This document shows positions 43,659 to 52,303 of a DNA stretch of 64,000 nt, in pieces (position 1 is the first letter of the stretch; every line of letters starts with the position of its first letter). The notes under the pieces are model-generated. The model saw nothing but the letters and a program-made list of their open reading frames with translations, was not told the DNA's origin and ran no database searches. The translations under genes were made by a program, and so were the position numbers. This DNA is from Micromonospora noduli (GTDB lineage: Bacteria; Actinomycetota; Actinomycetes; Mycobacteriales; Micromonosporaceae): contig NZ_PYAK01000009.1 in the NCBI RefSeq assembly GCF_003264365.1, forward strand, positions 1 to 64,000, in the 5' to 3' direction.

Positions 43659-44100
43659 GACCGAGCTTGGAGCCGGGCCAGAGCACCGGCCACGCCAGTC
43701 GACCGGCCCGACCGCCCGGCAGGTGGAACCACTCGTGCCAGACGACCTGGGTGCGGTCCCGGTCCAGCTGGGTGCAGCGCAGCACTCCCGGGCCGCGCAG
43801 CAGCTGGCCATGGTGCACGACGCCGATCTCGTACGGCTCGTCGACCCGGACCACCCGCATCTCGTCGCGCAGCGTCGCCCGGCCGAGCGCGGTCACCGCC
43901 TCGATCCGGCTGCCCTCGCGCCCGTCGCCCTCGACCACCCGGACGCGGGTGAACGGAATCCAGTCGGACTGACGTTCCCAGGCGAGCAGCGCCGCGAACA
44001 CCCGCTCCGCCGGGGCCTCGACGATCACCGTGGCGGTCACCTCACCCGCACCGGGTCGGGCCGCCTCGCGAAGATCGTCAGCGCCCTCCGGCTCGGTCAC
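43603..44100 (-). CDS. SRPBCC (START-like) family protein
   Basis: 165 residues: VTATVIVEAPAERVFAALLAW opening, WIPFTRVRVVEGDGREGS, and TQVVWHEWFHLPGG with a C-terminal helix LTQALKRFARLVEQG, which makes the helix-grip ligand pocket. Binds hydrophobic ligands; role unknown. ATGA overlap with the DivIVA-like gene. Confidence 0.75.
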   Translation of the reverse strand: MTEPEGADDLREAARPGAGEVTATVIVEAPAERVFAALLAWERQSDWIPFTRVRVVEGDGREGSRIEAVTALGRATLRDEMRVVRVDEPYEIGVVHHGQLLRGPGVLRCTQLDRDRTQVVWHEWFHLPGGRAGRLAWPVLWPGSKLGLTQALKRFARLVEQGRLP

Positions 44101-44720
44101 GCCGACTCCGACCGAACCACCGCGTCGCGCTGCTCGGTGCCGGCGGTCTGCTCACGATCAGCCGGCTCGTCGTCGGTGGGCGCGGCGGCAGGCGCCACCC
44201 CATCGGAATCCGCCGGGGACGAGCTGGCGGCGGGCAACGGGCCGGGAGTCGTCGAGCCGACCGGGGCGGAGCCCGCCTCGCCGGTCAGCGGCGCATCCTT
44301 GCCCGGCTCCGCTGCCTTGCCCGGCTCGGCCGGCTCGCCCGCGTCCGCGGTGGTCACCTTGCTGGCGGACTGCTCGCGGGCCTGCCGCAGCACGTCCGCA
44401 TCGTCGGTGCGCCCCTCACGCAAGGCGATGACCTCCGACTCCAGTACGCCGATCAGCTCGGACTTGTAACCGATGTCGTAGGCGGCACGGCGCAACGCCT
44501 GATCGACCTGGTCCATCCGGTACCCGCGCAACCCGGTGTCGAAACGGACCGCCCCCACGTCGGATTCGCGCAACGGGCGGGTGCCCGGCAATGCCACGGC
44601 CTGCGAATCCGGCTCGGCCGGCACCAGGCCGGGATCACGCCCGCTGACCAGCACCGTCACGCCGAATATCACCGCCGCGACGGTCAACGCCACGACCAGG
44701 AGGAGCAGAAGCTGACCCAT
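44097..44720 (-). CDS. DivIVA-like membrane-anchored protein
   Basis: 207 residues. N-terminal membrane helix LLLLLVVALTVAAVIFGVTV, then RFDTGLRGYRMDQVDQALRR, the DivIVA-type domain pattern, a coiled region ELIGVLESEVIALRE and a long Pro/Ala/Glu tail. Matches the Rv1209 type between folP2 and tag in mycobacteria (recalled). CACGAT 6 nt before the ATG may be its promoter. Probably a cell-pole or growth-site scaffold. Confidence 0.7.
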   Translation of the reverse strand: MGQLLLLLVVALTVAAVIFGVTVLVSGRDPGLVPAEPDSQAVALPGTRPLRESDVGAVRFDTGLRGYRMDQVDQALRRAAYDIGYKSELIGVLESEVIALREGRTDDADVLRQAREQSASKVTTADAGEPAEPGKAAEPGKDAPLTGEAGSAPVGSTTPGPLPAASSSPADSDGVAPAAAPTDDEPADREQTAGTEQRDAVVRSESA

Positions 44721-44876
44721 GTACTGATCGTGGCATGGCAGCCGGCCGGGAGCGACCCCGCCACCCGCCTCGATCACGATCGGTGCCGACGCCCGCCCGG
44801 AATCCTGGACGGGCGACCGACTAGCGTCGGGACCGGCCGACGCGGCGGCGACGGCGTGAACTTCCAGGAGGCGGGC

Positions 44877-45746
44877 ATGGCCGGGGCGCTTCGGCTGGGT
44901 GGGCACACGTTCGCCCCCGGCGAGCTGGTGGTGATGGCGATCATCAACCGCACGCCGGACTCGTTCTTCGACCGCGGGGCCACCTACGCCGCCGACAGCG
45001 CTCTGCGTGCGGTGGAGCGGGCGGTGGACGAGGGCGCGGCCATCATCGACATCGGCGGTGTCAAGGCCGGCCCCGGCGCGAACGTGGACGTCGCCGAGGA
45101 GATCCGGCGCACGGTGGACACCATCGCCGCCGTCCGAGCCGCGTTTCCGGAGGTGGTGATCTCCATCGACACCTGGCGGGCCGAGGTGGCGACGGAGGCC
45201 GTGGCGGCCGGGGCCGACCTCCTCAACGACACCTGGTCGGGCGTCGACCCGGCGCTGGTCCGGGTGGCCGCGCGGACCGGCGCCGGCCTGGTCTGTTCGC
45301 ACGCCGGCGGGCTGACGCCGCGGACCAGGCCGCACCGGGCCGCCTTCACCGACGTGGTCGCCGACGTGGTCGCGACGGTGACCGGGCTCGCCGAGCGCGC
45401 GGTGGCGGCAGGGGTACGCCCCGACGGCATCCTCATCGACCCGGCGCACGACTTCGGCAAGAACACCCGGCACTCGCTGGAGATCACCCGCCGACTGGAC
45501 GAGCTGACCGCGACCGGCTGGCCGGTGCTGGTGGCGCTCTCCAACAAGGACTTCATCGGTGAGACGTTGGGCCTGCCGGTGGCCGAACGGCTGGAGGGGA
45601 CGCTCGCCGCGACGGCCGTCTCGGCATGGTTGGGCGCCCGGGTCTTCCGGGCCCACCAGGTCGGCCCGACCCGCCGGGTGCTGGACATGGTGGCCTCAAT
45701 CCGAGGCGACCGCCCGCCCACGGCCACCCGCCGGGGACTCGCGTGA
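44877..45746 (+). CDS. folP2: FolP2-type dihydropteroate synthase homologue
   Basis: 289 residues. VVMAIINRTPDSFFDRGATY and IIDIGGVKAGPGANVDVAEE are the TIM-barrel pterin site; IDPAHDFGKNTRHS and ALSNKDFIGETLGL match the Rv1207 paralogue rather than classical DHPS (which has a GxR/S and SRK motif). Mycobacterial FolP2 lacks DHPS activity in published work (recalled), so the reaction here is uncertain. GGAGG 6 nt before the ATG; TAGCGT at 44822-44827 is a likely promoter. Confidence 0.8.
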   Translation: MAGALRLGGHTFAPGELVVMAIINRTPDSFFDRGATYAADSALRAVERAVDEGAAIIDIGGVKAGPGANVDVAEEIRRTVDTIAAVRAAFPEVVISIDTWRAEVATEAVAAGADLLNDTWSGVDPALVRVAARTGAGLVCSHAGGLTPRTRPHRAAFTDVVADVVATVTGLAERAVAAGVRPDGILIDPAHDFGKNTRHSLEITRRLDELTATGWPVLVALSNKDFIGETLGLPVAERLEGTLAATAVSAWLGARVFRAHQVGPTRRVLDMVASIRGDRPPTATRRGLA

Positions 45747-45813
45747 CCGGTCGTCGCCGTAACCGACCGCGAACGGACGGACGGACCGACACGATCGCCG
45801 GAGGCAGTAGCGC

Positions 45814-46191
45814 TCAGGTCCAGCGGAGGATGTTCCTACGCCAGGCGTAGAGGATGCCGAGCGCGAGCACGGCCACGAACACCGCCATCTCCACCACCGT
45901 CACCAGACCGAAGCCCGGCCGGTCGAAGACCACCGCCCAGGGGAAGAGGAACACCGCCTCGACCGCGAACAGCACGTACAGGTAGGCGTACACGTAGTAG
46001 CGGATCTGCATCTGCGCCCAGTCGGCACCGACCGGGTCGAGCCCGCACTCGTAGCTGGCCCGCTTGCCCGGCGGATCGGCCGGACGCGCCGGGCGTAACA
46101 CCCGATTGGCCGAGAACGCCGTAACAAAGAAGAGAACGCTGGCGAGCAGCAGGAGCCCGAGCGTCGCGTACGAGCCCAGGTATCCGTTCAC
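45814..46191 (-). CDS. nuoA: NADH-quinone oxidoreductase subunit A (orphan)
   Basis: 125 residues, three membrane helices: LGLLLLASVLFFVTAFSANR, the middle FAVEAVFLFPWAVVF and VEMAVFVAVLALGILYAW. ASYECGLDPVGADWAQM has the conserved YECG motif and DPxG. No other nuo gene is on either side; downstream lies the convergent folP2. TAGGCT (46199-46204) 7 nt before the GTG, leaderless. Probably the remnant of a second, incomplete nuo cluster near korAB. Confidence 0.88.
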   Translation of the reverse strand: MNGYLGSYATLGLLLLASVLFFVTAFSANRVLRPARPADPPGKRASYECGLDPVGADWAQMQIRYYVYAYLYVLFAVEAVFLFPWAVVFDRPGFGLVTVVEMAVFVAVLALGILYAWRRNILRWT

Positions 46192-46320
46192 AGTCGGCAG
46201 CCTACCGTCCGCTCGGACCGGCCGTCCCAAACACGTTACGGATTTGTTTCCGGATGGGACTAGTGCACAGGGGCAACTGTTACCGAATATTGGACACCCA
46301 CCCATGTCACCGGAGGTCAG

Positions 46321-47799
46321 ATGGCCCGCGTGAAGGCATCGCCCGGTAACCGGGCGGAGGGGCGACGTTCCACGCCCCTGCTGGCGACCGCGCTCGCGCT
46401 CGGCCTGCTCACGGCGCTCGCCGTGGGACCGGCCTGGGCCAGCGCGGCCGCGCCGGACGCGGACCCGGTCGCGACCTCGGCCGAGCCGGTCAACGAGCCG
46501 GGAGGCGAGGTGCCCCCGACCACACCGGCGGAGGAGCCCACCCCGACCGAAGACCCGGGCGGCGAACCCGAGCCGACCGACCCGGCACCGGAGACCACCG
46601 CGCCGCCACCGGAGACGACGCCACCGGCGCCGGTGACCACCGCCCCGGACGTCCCGCCGGCGCCGACCACCAGCGCGCCCGCGCCGGGCGGCACCACCCG
46701 ACCGCCCAGCCCGGCTCCCCCGGTGCCACCGACGACGCCCCCCGCCCCGCCGACACCGCCGGCGCCGACGGTCCGCCCGCCCGCCCCCGGTTCGGCGCCG
46801 CCGCCGCAGAGCCCGCTGGGCGTGCAGGTCACCACCGGCGACGTCACCCTCACCGAGGCGTACTGGAACACGCCGAGCACGGCCGCCACCCTCCAGGTCA
46901 CTGTGCACAACACCGGTACCACCACGGAACAGATCCGACTCTCGTACACGCTGCCCGCCGGGCTGACCGATGCCGGCACGAAGGGCTGTGCCGCCGCCGG
47001 TGGTGGGACGTACCGATGCGGGGCCTGGACCGCCGGAGCGGGCGTCCGGTTCAGCACCGTGCTGCGGCTGCGGGTCGCTGGCACGGCGTGGAAGCAGATG
47101 CCGCTCAGCGGCTCCGTCCAGGTCATCGCGGACGCGCCGGGAGCGGCCGGAGAGGCGACCGACGACCAGGGCTTCGCTGTGCTCTTCCCAGCGGGCCCGC
47201 CGGTGCCCGGGATCGCGCTCGCCGCCGACGAGGTGGCCTTCGACATCAGCGGCGGCCCCAGCACCCTCACGCTCCGGCTGGGCAACACCGGCGCGGTGGA
47301 CGCCGCCGGCCGGGTCGAGGTCGTCCTGCCGGCCGGGGTGACAGTGCCGACCCCACCGATCGGCTGCGTGGCGGTCGACCCGACGCGTACCCGCTGCGAC
47401 GCCGGTTTGGTGCTGGCCGGCACGACGGCCGAGGTGCAGCTGCCGGTGGAGGCGACGCCGCAGGCGCAGCGGGAAGCGCCGCTGTCCGGGGCCCTGATCG
47501 GTCAACTCGATCCACGCAGCGGTCCGACCCGTCGGGTGCAGATGAGCTTCCGGATCACCGCGGCGGCCGCACTGGCCACGCCGGTGGTCTCCCCGCCCGC
47601 ACCGACCGGCTCGCAGGGCGTACTGCCCGCCGGCGCCACGACCGGAGGCGGCGGGTTGACCTCGGTGCAGCGCACCGCGGTGATCCTGATCGGGGTCTCC
47701 ACGCTGCTGGTGGTGCTGGCTCTCACGCTGGCCACGACCTCGCTGCGCCGGCGGCTCGGCGGCTCGCCTCCGGAGCCCGCGCCCAACCCCGCCGACTGA
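46321..47799 (+). CDS. Exported stalked surface protein with DUF11-like domains and C-terminal anchor
   Basis: 492 residues. Signal peptide ATALALGLLTALAVGPAWA; about 30-160 is a Pro/Thr/Glu/Ala stalk; two beta-sandwich-like repeats follow (VTVHNTGTTTEQIRLSYTLPAG and LRLGNTGAVDAAGRVEVVLP); C-terminal membrane helix AVILIGVSTLLVVLALTLAT with basic RRRLGG. No LPxTG motif. GGAGG precedes the ATG. Likely a cell-surface adhesion or stalk protein; function unknown. A hairpin follows. Confidence 0.75.
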   Translation: MARVKASPGNRAEGRRSTPLLATALALGLLTALAVGPAWASAAAPDADPVATSAEPVNEPGGEVPPTTPAEEPTPTEDPGGEPEPTDPAPETTAPPPETTPPAPVTTAPDVPPAPTTSAPAPGGTTRPPSPAPPVPPTTPPAPPTPPAPTVRPPAPGSAPPPQSPLGVQVTTGDVTLTEAYWNTPSTAATLQVTVHNTGTTTEQIRLSYTLPAGLTDAGTKGCAAAGGGTYRCGAWTAGAGVRFSTVLRLRVAGTAWKQMPLSGSVQVIADAPGAAGEATDDQGFAVLFPAGPPVPGIALAADEVAFDISGGPSTLTLRLGNTGAVDAAGRVEVVLPAGVTVPTPPIGCVAVDPTRTRCDAGLVLAGTTAEVQLPVEATPQAQREAPLSGALIGQLDPRSGPTRRVQMSFRITAAAALATPVVSPPAPTGSQGVLPAGATTGGGGLTSVQRTAVILIGVSTLLVVLALTLATTSLRRRLGGSPPEPAPNPAD

Positions 47800-47805
47800 T
47801 CGACG

Positions 47806-47837
47806 GATGACCCCGGCAGCGCGCGGTCGGGGTCATC
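47806..47837 (+). terminator. Hairpin after the surface protein gene
   Basis: GATGACCCC/GGGGTCATC, perfect 9 bp, 14-nt loop, a few nt past the stop. Confidence 0.65.
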
Positions 47838-48079
47838 GGCGCGACCCGGTGGTGATCTGAATTACGGCGGGCGGGGCGTAACACCGCAAATGTGGGCGTT
47901 TCACGACTACTTCGGGTCCCAGTCGGCGGACCTCCGGGGATGGTTAGGGCTCCCTTAGACGTAGGCTCTCAGGTGAGGAACGACAGCGGCCGGACCAGCC
48001 TGGGGCGGTGCGGTGAAGCGTTGCGTCAGGGAGGTTCCGTGGCCGGGCAAGCCCCGCAGTCGCGAACGAAGGTGGCACA

Positions 48080-49927
48080 GTGACCAAGCAGATCCGTCAA
48101 CTCGACCGCGTGGTCATCCGGTTCGCCGGTGACTCGGGCGACGGCATGCAGCTGACCGGCGACCGGTTCACCTCGGAGACGGCGCAGCTCGGCAACGACA
48201 TCTCCACGCTGCCAAACTTCCCCGCCGAGATCCGGGCTCCCGCCGGCACCCTGCCGGGCGTGTCGAGCTTCCAGGTGCACTTCGCCGACTACGACATCCT
48301 CACACCGGGCGACGCGCCCAACGTGCTGGTGGCGATGAACCCGGCGGCACTGAAGGCCAACCTGGCCGATCTGCCACGCGGCGCGGACATCATCGTCAAC
48401 ACCGACGAGTTCACCAAGCGCAACCTCGCCAAGGTCGGTTACCAGACCAGCCCGCTGGACGACGACTCGCTGGCCGGTTACGTCGTGCACCCGGTGGCGC
48501 TGACCTCGATGACGGTCGGCGCGCTCGCCGCCCACCAGGTGTCCAAGAAGGACGCCGAGCGGTCGAAGAACATGTTCGCGCTCGGCCTGCTCTCCTGGAT
48601 GTACTCCCGGCCCTACGAGTCGACGCTGCGCTTCCTGGAGCGCAAGTTCGCGGCCCGTCCGGAGCTGGTCGCCGCGAACGTCGCCGCCTTCAAGGCCGGC
48701 TGGAACTTCGGCGAGACCACCGAGGACTTCGCGGTCCGCTACGAGGTCAAGCCGGCCAAGATGAAGCCGGGCACGTACCGCAACATCACCGGCAACGCGG
48801 CGCTCTCGCTGGGGTTGGTCGCCGCCGGGGTCCGCTCCGGGCTGCCGGTCTTCCTCGGCGCCTACCCGATCACGCCCGCGTCGGACATCCTGCACGAGCT
48901 GAGCAAGCACAAGCGCTTCGGCGTTCTCACCGTGCAGGCCGAGGACGAGATCGCCGCCGTCGGCGCCGCACTGGGCGCCTCCTACGGCGGGTCGCTCGGC
49001 GTGACCACCACCAGCGGCCCCGGCGTGGCGCTCAAGAGCGAGACGATCTCGCTCGCGGTGGCACTGGAGCTGCCGCTGGTGATCGTGGACGTGCAGCGCG
49101 CCGGCCCGTCGACCGGCATGCCGACCAAGACCGAGCAGGCCGACCTCAACATGGCGCTCTACGGTCGGCATGGTGAGGCGCCGGTCGCGGTGATCGCGCC
49201 CCGGTCCCCGTCGGACTGCTTCTTCGCGGCGCTGGAGGCGGCCCGGATCGCGCTCACCTACCGCACCCCGGTGATCCTGCTGTCCGACAACTACGTCGCC
49301 AACGGCTCAGAGCCGTGGCTGCTGCCGGACGTGGAGTCGCTGCCCGACCTGCGGGTCGAGTTCGCCACCAAGCCCAACGGCGAGGACGGCACCACCTTCC
49401 TGCCCTACCTGCGTGACCCGGAGACCCTGGCCCGGCCGTGGGCGATCCCCGGCACCGCGGGCCTGGAGCACCGGATCGGCGGTCTGGAGAAGGCCGACAA
49501 GACCGGGGACATCTCCTACGACCCGGCCAACCACGACTTCATGGTGCGCACCCGGGCCGCCCGGATCGAGACGATCCCGGTGCCGGACATCGAGGTGGAG
49601 GACCCGGACGGCGACGCCCGGGTGCTGGTCCTCGGCTGGGGCTCGACGTACGGGCCGATCGGCGCGGCGTGCCGCGGGGTCCGCCAGCGTGGCCTCTCCA
49701 TCGCCCAGGCGCACCTGCGGCACCTGGCACCGATGCCGGCCAACCTCGGTGAGGTGCTCCGCTCGTACGACAAGGTGGTCATCCCGGAGATGAACCTGGG
49801 CCAGCTGGCCCACGTCATCCGGGCCCGCTACCTGGTCGACGCGATCAGCTACAACCAGGTCCGCGGCCTTCCGTTCACGGCCGCCGAGCTGGAGACGACG
49901 CTGGAAGAGGTGCTGAAGAATGTCTGA
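48080..49927 (+). CDS. korA: 2-oxoglutarate:ferredoxin oxidoreductase alpha subunit
   Basis: 615 residues, gamma domain first (RFAGDSGDGMQLTG) then the alpha/pyrimidine domain (FLGAYPITPASDIL, QAEDEIAAVGAALGASYGG) and the transketolase C-like tail with VLGWGSTYGPI. Decarboxylates 2-oxoglutarate to succinyl-CoA with ferredoxin as acceptor, with KorB. AAGGTGG precedes the GTG. Overlaps korB by 8 nt. An unlinked nuoA sits 2 kb upstream. Confidence 0.92.
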   Translation: MTKQIRQLDRVVIRFAGDSGDGMQLTGDRFTSETAQLGNDISTLPNFPAEIRAPAGTLPGVSSFQVHFADYDILTPGDAPNVLVAMNPAALKANLADLPRGADIIVNTDEFTKRNLAKVGYQTSPLDDDSLAGYVVHPVALTSMTVGALAAHQVSKKDAERSKNMFALGLLSWMYSRPYESTLRFLERKFAARPELVAANVAAFKAGWNFGETTEDFAVRYEVKPAKMKPGTYRNITGNAALSLGLVAAGVRSGLPVFLGAYPITPASDILHELSKHKRFGVLTVQAEDEIAAVGAALGASYGGSLGVTTTSGPGVALKSETISLAVALELPLVIVDVQRAGPSTGMPTKTEQADLNMALYGRHGEAPVAVIAPRSPSDCFFAALEAARIALTYRTPVILLSDNYVANGSEPWLLPDVESLPDLRVEFATKPNGEDGTTFLPYLRDPETLARPWAIPGTAGLEHRIGGLEKADKTGDISYDPANHDFMVRTRAARIETIPVPDIEVEDPDGDARVLVLGWGSTYGPIGAACRGVRQRGLSIAQAHLRHLAPMPANLGEVLRSYDKVVIPEMNLGQLAHVIRARYLVDAISYNQVRGLPFTAAELETTLEEVLKNV

Positions 49928-50954
49928 GCCCGTCGCCGTAAAGCTCACCGCGAAGGACTTCAAGTCCGACCAGGAGGTGCGCTGGTGCCCCGGCTGCGGT
50001 GACTACGCGATCCTGGCAGCCATCCAGCAGTTCATGCCGGAGCTGAACATCCCCCGGGAGCGCACCGTCTTCGTCTCCGGGATCGGCTGCTCGTCCCGCT
50101 TCCCGTACTACATGAACACGTACGGGATGCACTCGATCCACGGTCGGGCCCCGGCGATCGCGACCGGCCTGTCGGTGTCCCGGCCGGACCTGTCGGTCTG
50201 GGTGGTCACCGGCGACGGCGACGCGCTCTCCATCGGTGGCAACCACCTGATCCACGCGCTGCGGCGCAACGTCAACCTCAAGATCCTGCTGTTCAACAAC
50301 CGGATCTACGGTCTGACCAAGGGCCAGTATTCTCCGACGTCCGAGGTCGGCAAGATCACCAAGTCGACACCGGCCGGCTCGGCGGACGCCCCGTTCAACC
50401 CGCTCTCGCTCGCTCTCGGCGCGGAGGCCAGCTTCGTCGGCCGCACCATCGACTCCGACCGCAAGCACCTCCAGTCGGTGCTGCGGGCCGCCGCGGAGCA
50501 CGAGGGCTCGGCCTTCGTGGAGATCTACCAGAACTGCAACATCTTCAACGATGGGGCGTTCGACCAGCTCAAGGACCCGTCCACCCGGGACGACTACCTG
50601 ATCCGCCTGGAGCACGGGCAGCCGATCACCTTCGGCGCCGACGGGCAGTTCTGCGTGGTGCACCCGCCGGGTGGCTTCGGCCTGGAGGTCCGGGACACCA
50701 GCTCGGTCCGCCCGGAGGAGATCGTCGTGCACGACGCGACGGTGACCGACCCGGCGTACGCCTTCGCGCTGTCCCGGCTGCCCGGCCTGGACCTGCGCAA
50801 CACTCCGATCGGGGTGTTCCGCTCGGTGGACCGACCGTCCTACGACAGCGTGGTGCAGGCGCAGCTCGCGGCCGCCAAGGCGACTGTCACCGAGACCCCC
50901 GAGCAGCAGCTCGCCGGCCTGCTGGGCAGCGGCGACACCTGGACGATCATCTGA
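49920..50954 (+). CDS. korB: 2-oxoglutarate:ferredoxin oxidoreductase beta subunit
   Basis: 344 residues. WCPGCGDYAIL and VSGIGCSSRFPYY hold Fe-S cysteines; WVVTGDGDALSIGGNHLIHAL is the thiamine diphosphate motif (GDG...NN with LFNNRIYGLTKGQ). C-terminal about 100 residues typical of actinobacterial KorB. Forms the complex with KorA. Confidence 0.92.
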   Translation: MSEPVAVKLTAKDFKSDQEVRWCPGCGDYAILAAIQQFMPELNIPRERTVFVSGIGCSSRFPYYMNTYGMHSIHGRAPAIATGLSVSRPDLSVWVVTGDGDALSIGGNHLIHALRRNVNLKILLFNNRIYGLTKGQYSPTSEVGKITKSTPAGSADAPFNPLSLALGAEASFVGRTIDSDRKHLQSVLRAAAEHEGSAFVEIYQNCNIFNDGAFDQLKDPSTRDDYLIRLEHGQPITFGADGQFCVVHPPGGFGLEVRDTSSVRPEEIVVHDATVTDPAYAFALSRLPGLDLRNTPIGVFRSVDRPSYDSVVQAQLAAAKATVTETPEQQLAGLLGSGDTWTII

Positions 50955-50961
50955 CCCGTCC

Positions 50962-51014
50962 GTACTGACGAGAGCGGCCGTCCCCGATCCGGGGGCGGCC
51001 GCTCTCGTCAGTAC
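50962..51014. terminator. Very long perfect hairpin between korB and azoR
   Basis: A 19-bp perfect inverted repeat (50962-50980 against 50996-51014) that extends inward by five more pairs around a 3-nt loop, between two converging stop codons. Serves both directions. Confidence 0.85.
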
Positions 51015-51024
51015 CGGCACTGCC

Positions 51025-51669
51025 TCAGCGCTGGGCGGTGGCCGGCGTCCACAGGTTGTCGATCTCCTTCTCGGCCGCCGCGAGACTCGCCTCGTGCAGC
51101 GGGATCAGCTCGGCCATCGCCGGCACCGACGGCGCCAGGGTCAGCTCGGCGCTGATGAAGCGCGGCTGCATGCCGGTCATCGACAGGCCGTGCGGGAGCC
51201 ACGGCTCGGCGTGGTCCCAGCCGTAGCGAGGGGTGCCCTCGCCGTAGCCGCCGCCCCGGGTGGCCAGGACCACGAACTCGCGCCCACCGAGCAGGCCCTC
51301 CTGCGTCGTCGGGTCGTACGCCAGCCCGGGAACGATCAGGTGGTCGACCCAGGACTTGACGCTGCTGGGCGCGCCGAAGTTGTAGAGCGGCAGGCCGAGC
51401 AGCACCACGTCGGCCTGCTTCACCTCGTCGACGAGCCGCTCGCTGAGCTGCCAGGACTCGCGCTGGGCCGGCGTGTGCTGATCCGGAGGGGTCATTCGCG
51501 CCAGCCCACCCTCCGAGTCCAGGTGCGGCAGCGGCTCGGCGCCCAGGTCCCGGTAGGCCACGGTGCCGTCCGGGTGGGCCGCACGCCATGCGTCGACCGC
51601 GCGGGAGGTGAGTCGCCGGCTGACCGACCAGTCACCGCGGATGCTCGAATCAATATGTAGCAGGTGCAT
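51025..51669 (-). CDS. azoR: FMN-dependent NADH-azoreductase
   Basis: 214 residues. HIDSSIRGDWSVSRRLTSRA is the flavodoxin-like FMN loop, PLYNFGAPSSVKSWVDH the quinone/FMN pocket, and FVVLATRGGGYGEG is typical. Reduces azo dyes and quinones by two electrons. The start is taken at 51669, with GAGGAGGA 5 nt before it, not at 51672. Divergent from the MarR gene. Confidence 0.88.
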   Translation of the reverse strand: MHLLHIDSSIRGDWSVSRRLTSRAVDAWRAAHPDGTVAYRDLGAEPLPHLDSEGGLARMTPPDQHTPAQRESWQLSERLVDEVKQADVVLLGLPLYNFGAPSSVKSWVDHLIVPGLAYDPTTQEGLLGGREFVVLATRGGGYGEGTPRYGWDHAEPWLPHGLSMTGMQPRFISAELTLAPSVPAMAELIPLHEASLAAAEKEIDNLWTPATAQR

Positions 51670-51751
51670 CATTCCTCCTCTAGGAATCGTTCGTGAAGCA
51701 GCAACTATTTATAGCAGGCCGATGTTCCGCAGGGTCGGTAGACTGGGTCAC

Positions 51752-52231
51752 ATGTCCGCGCAGCCGCTCGACTCCTCCGAGCACCGCTCGGGCGCACTCC
51801 TGGACCATCTGGCCCGGCGGATGCGACTGCGGTCCGAGTCGGTGCTGGCGCCGCTGGGGCTACGCCCCCGGCATCTGGTCGCGCTCACCGTGCTGCGCGC
51901 CGGCGGCGGCACCGGGCAACAAGCGCTCGCCACCATCCTGGAAATGGACAGCACCAACATCGTCGGGCTGCTCAACGACCTGGAGGCGAAGCAGCTGATC
52001 GAGCGTCGGCGCTCGCCCGAGGATCGCCGCCGACACGTCGTCGAACTCACCGAAGATGGGGCAAAACGCCTCAGTGAGGCCGAATGCGCCCTGGCCGGCG
52101 CCGAGGACGAGGTGCTGGGCGCACTGGATCCCGCCGAGCGGGAGACGCTCTACAAACTGCTCAGCCGGGCCTCCGCCGGCACGGCAGTCAACTGCACCGA
52201 GGCGATCTGCGTCGCCGACGACGCCTGCTGA
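51752..52231 (+). CDS. MarR-family regulator with C-terminal cysteine cluster
   Basis: 159 residues. Winged helix around GTGQQALATILEMDSTNIVGLLNDLE and KQLIERRRSPEDRRRHVVELT. The C-terminus ends CTEAICVADDAC, three cysteines in 12 residues, which could sense thiol-reactive quinones as in MhqR/YodB-like systems. TAGACT (51739-51744) 7 nt before the ATG (leaderless). Likely represses azoR. Confidence 0.85.
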   Translation: MSAQPLDSSEHRSGALLDHLARRMRLRSESVLAPLGLRPRHLVALTVLRAGGGTGQQALATILEMDSTNIVGLLNDLEAKQLIERRRSPEDRRRHVVELTEDGAKRLSEAECALAGAEDEVLGALDPAERETLYKLLSRASAGTAVNCTEAICVADDAC

Positions 52232-52303
52232 CGCCGCCTCACCACAGCGGCGACAGCGGCGCCGTCATGCCAACGGTCACACCGGCCGATCGCGGTGGGA
52301 CGA

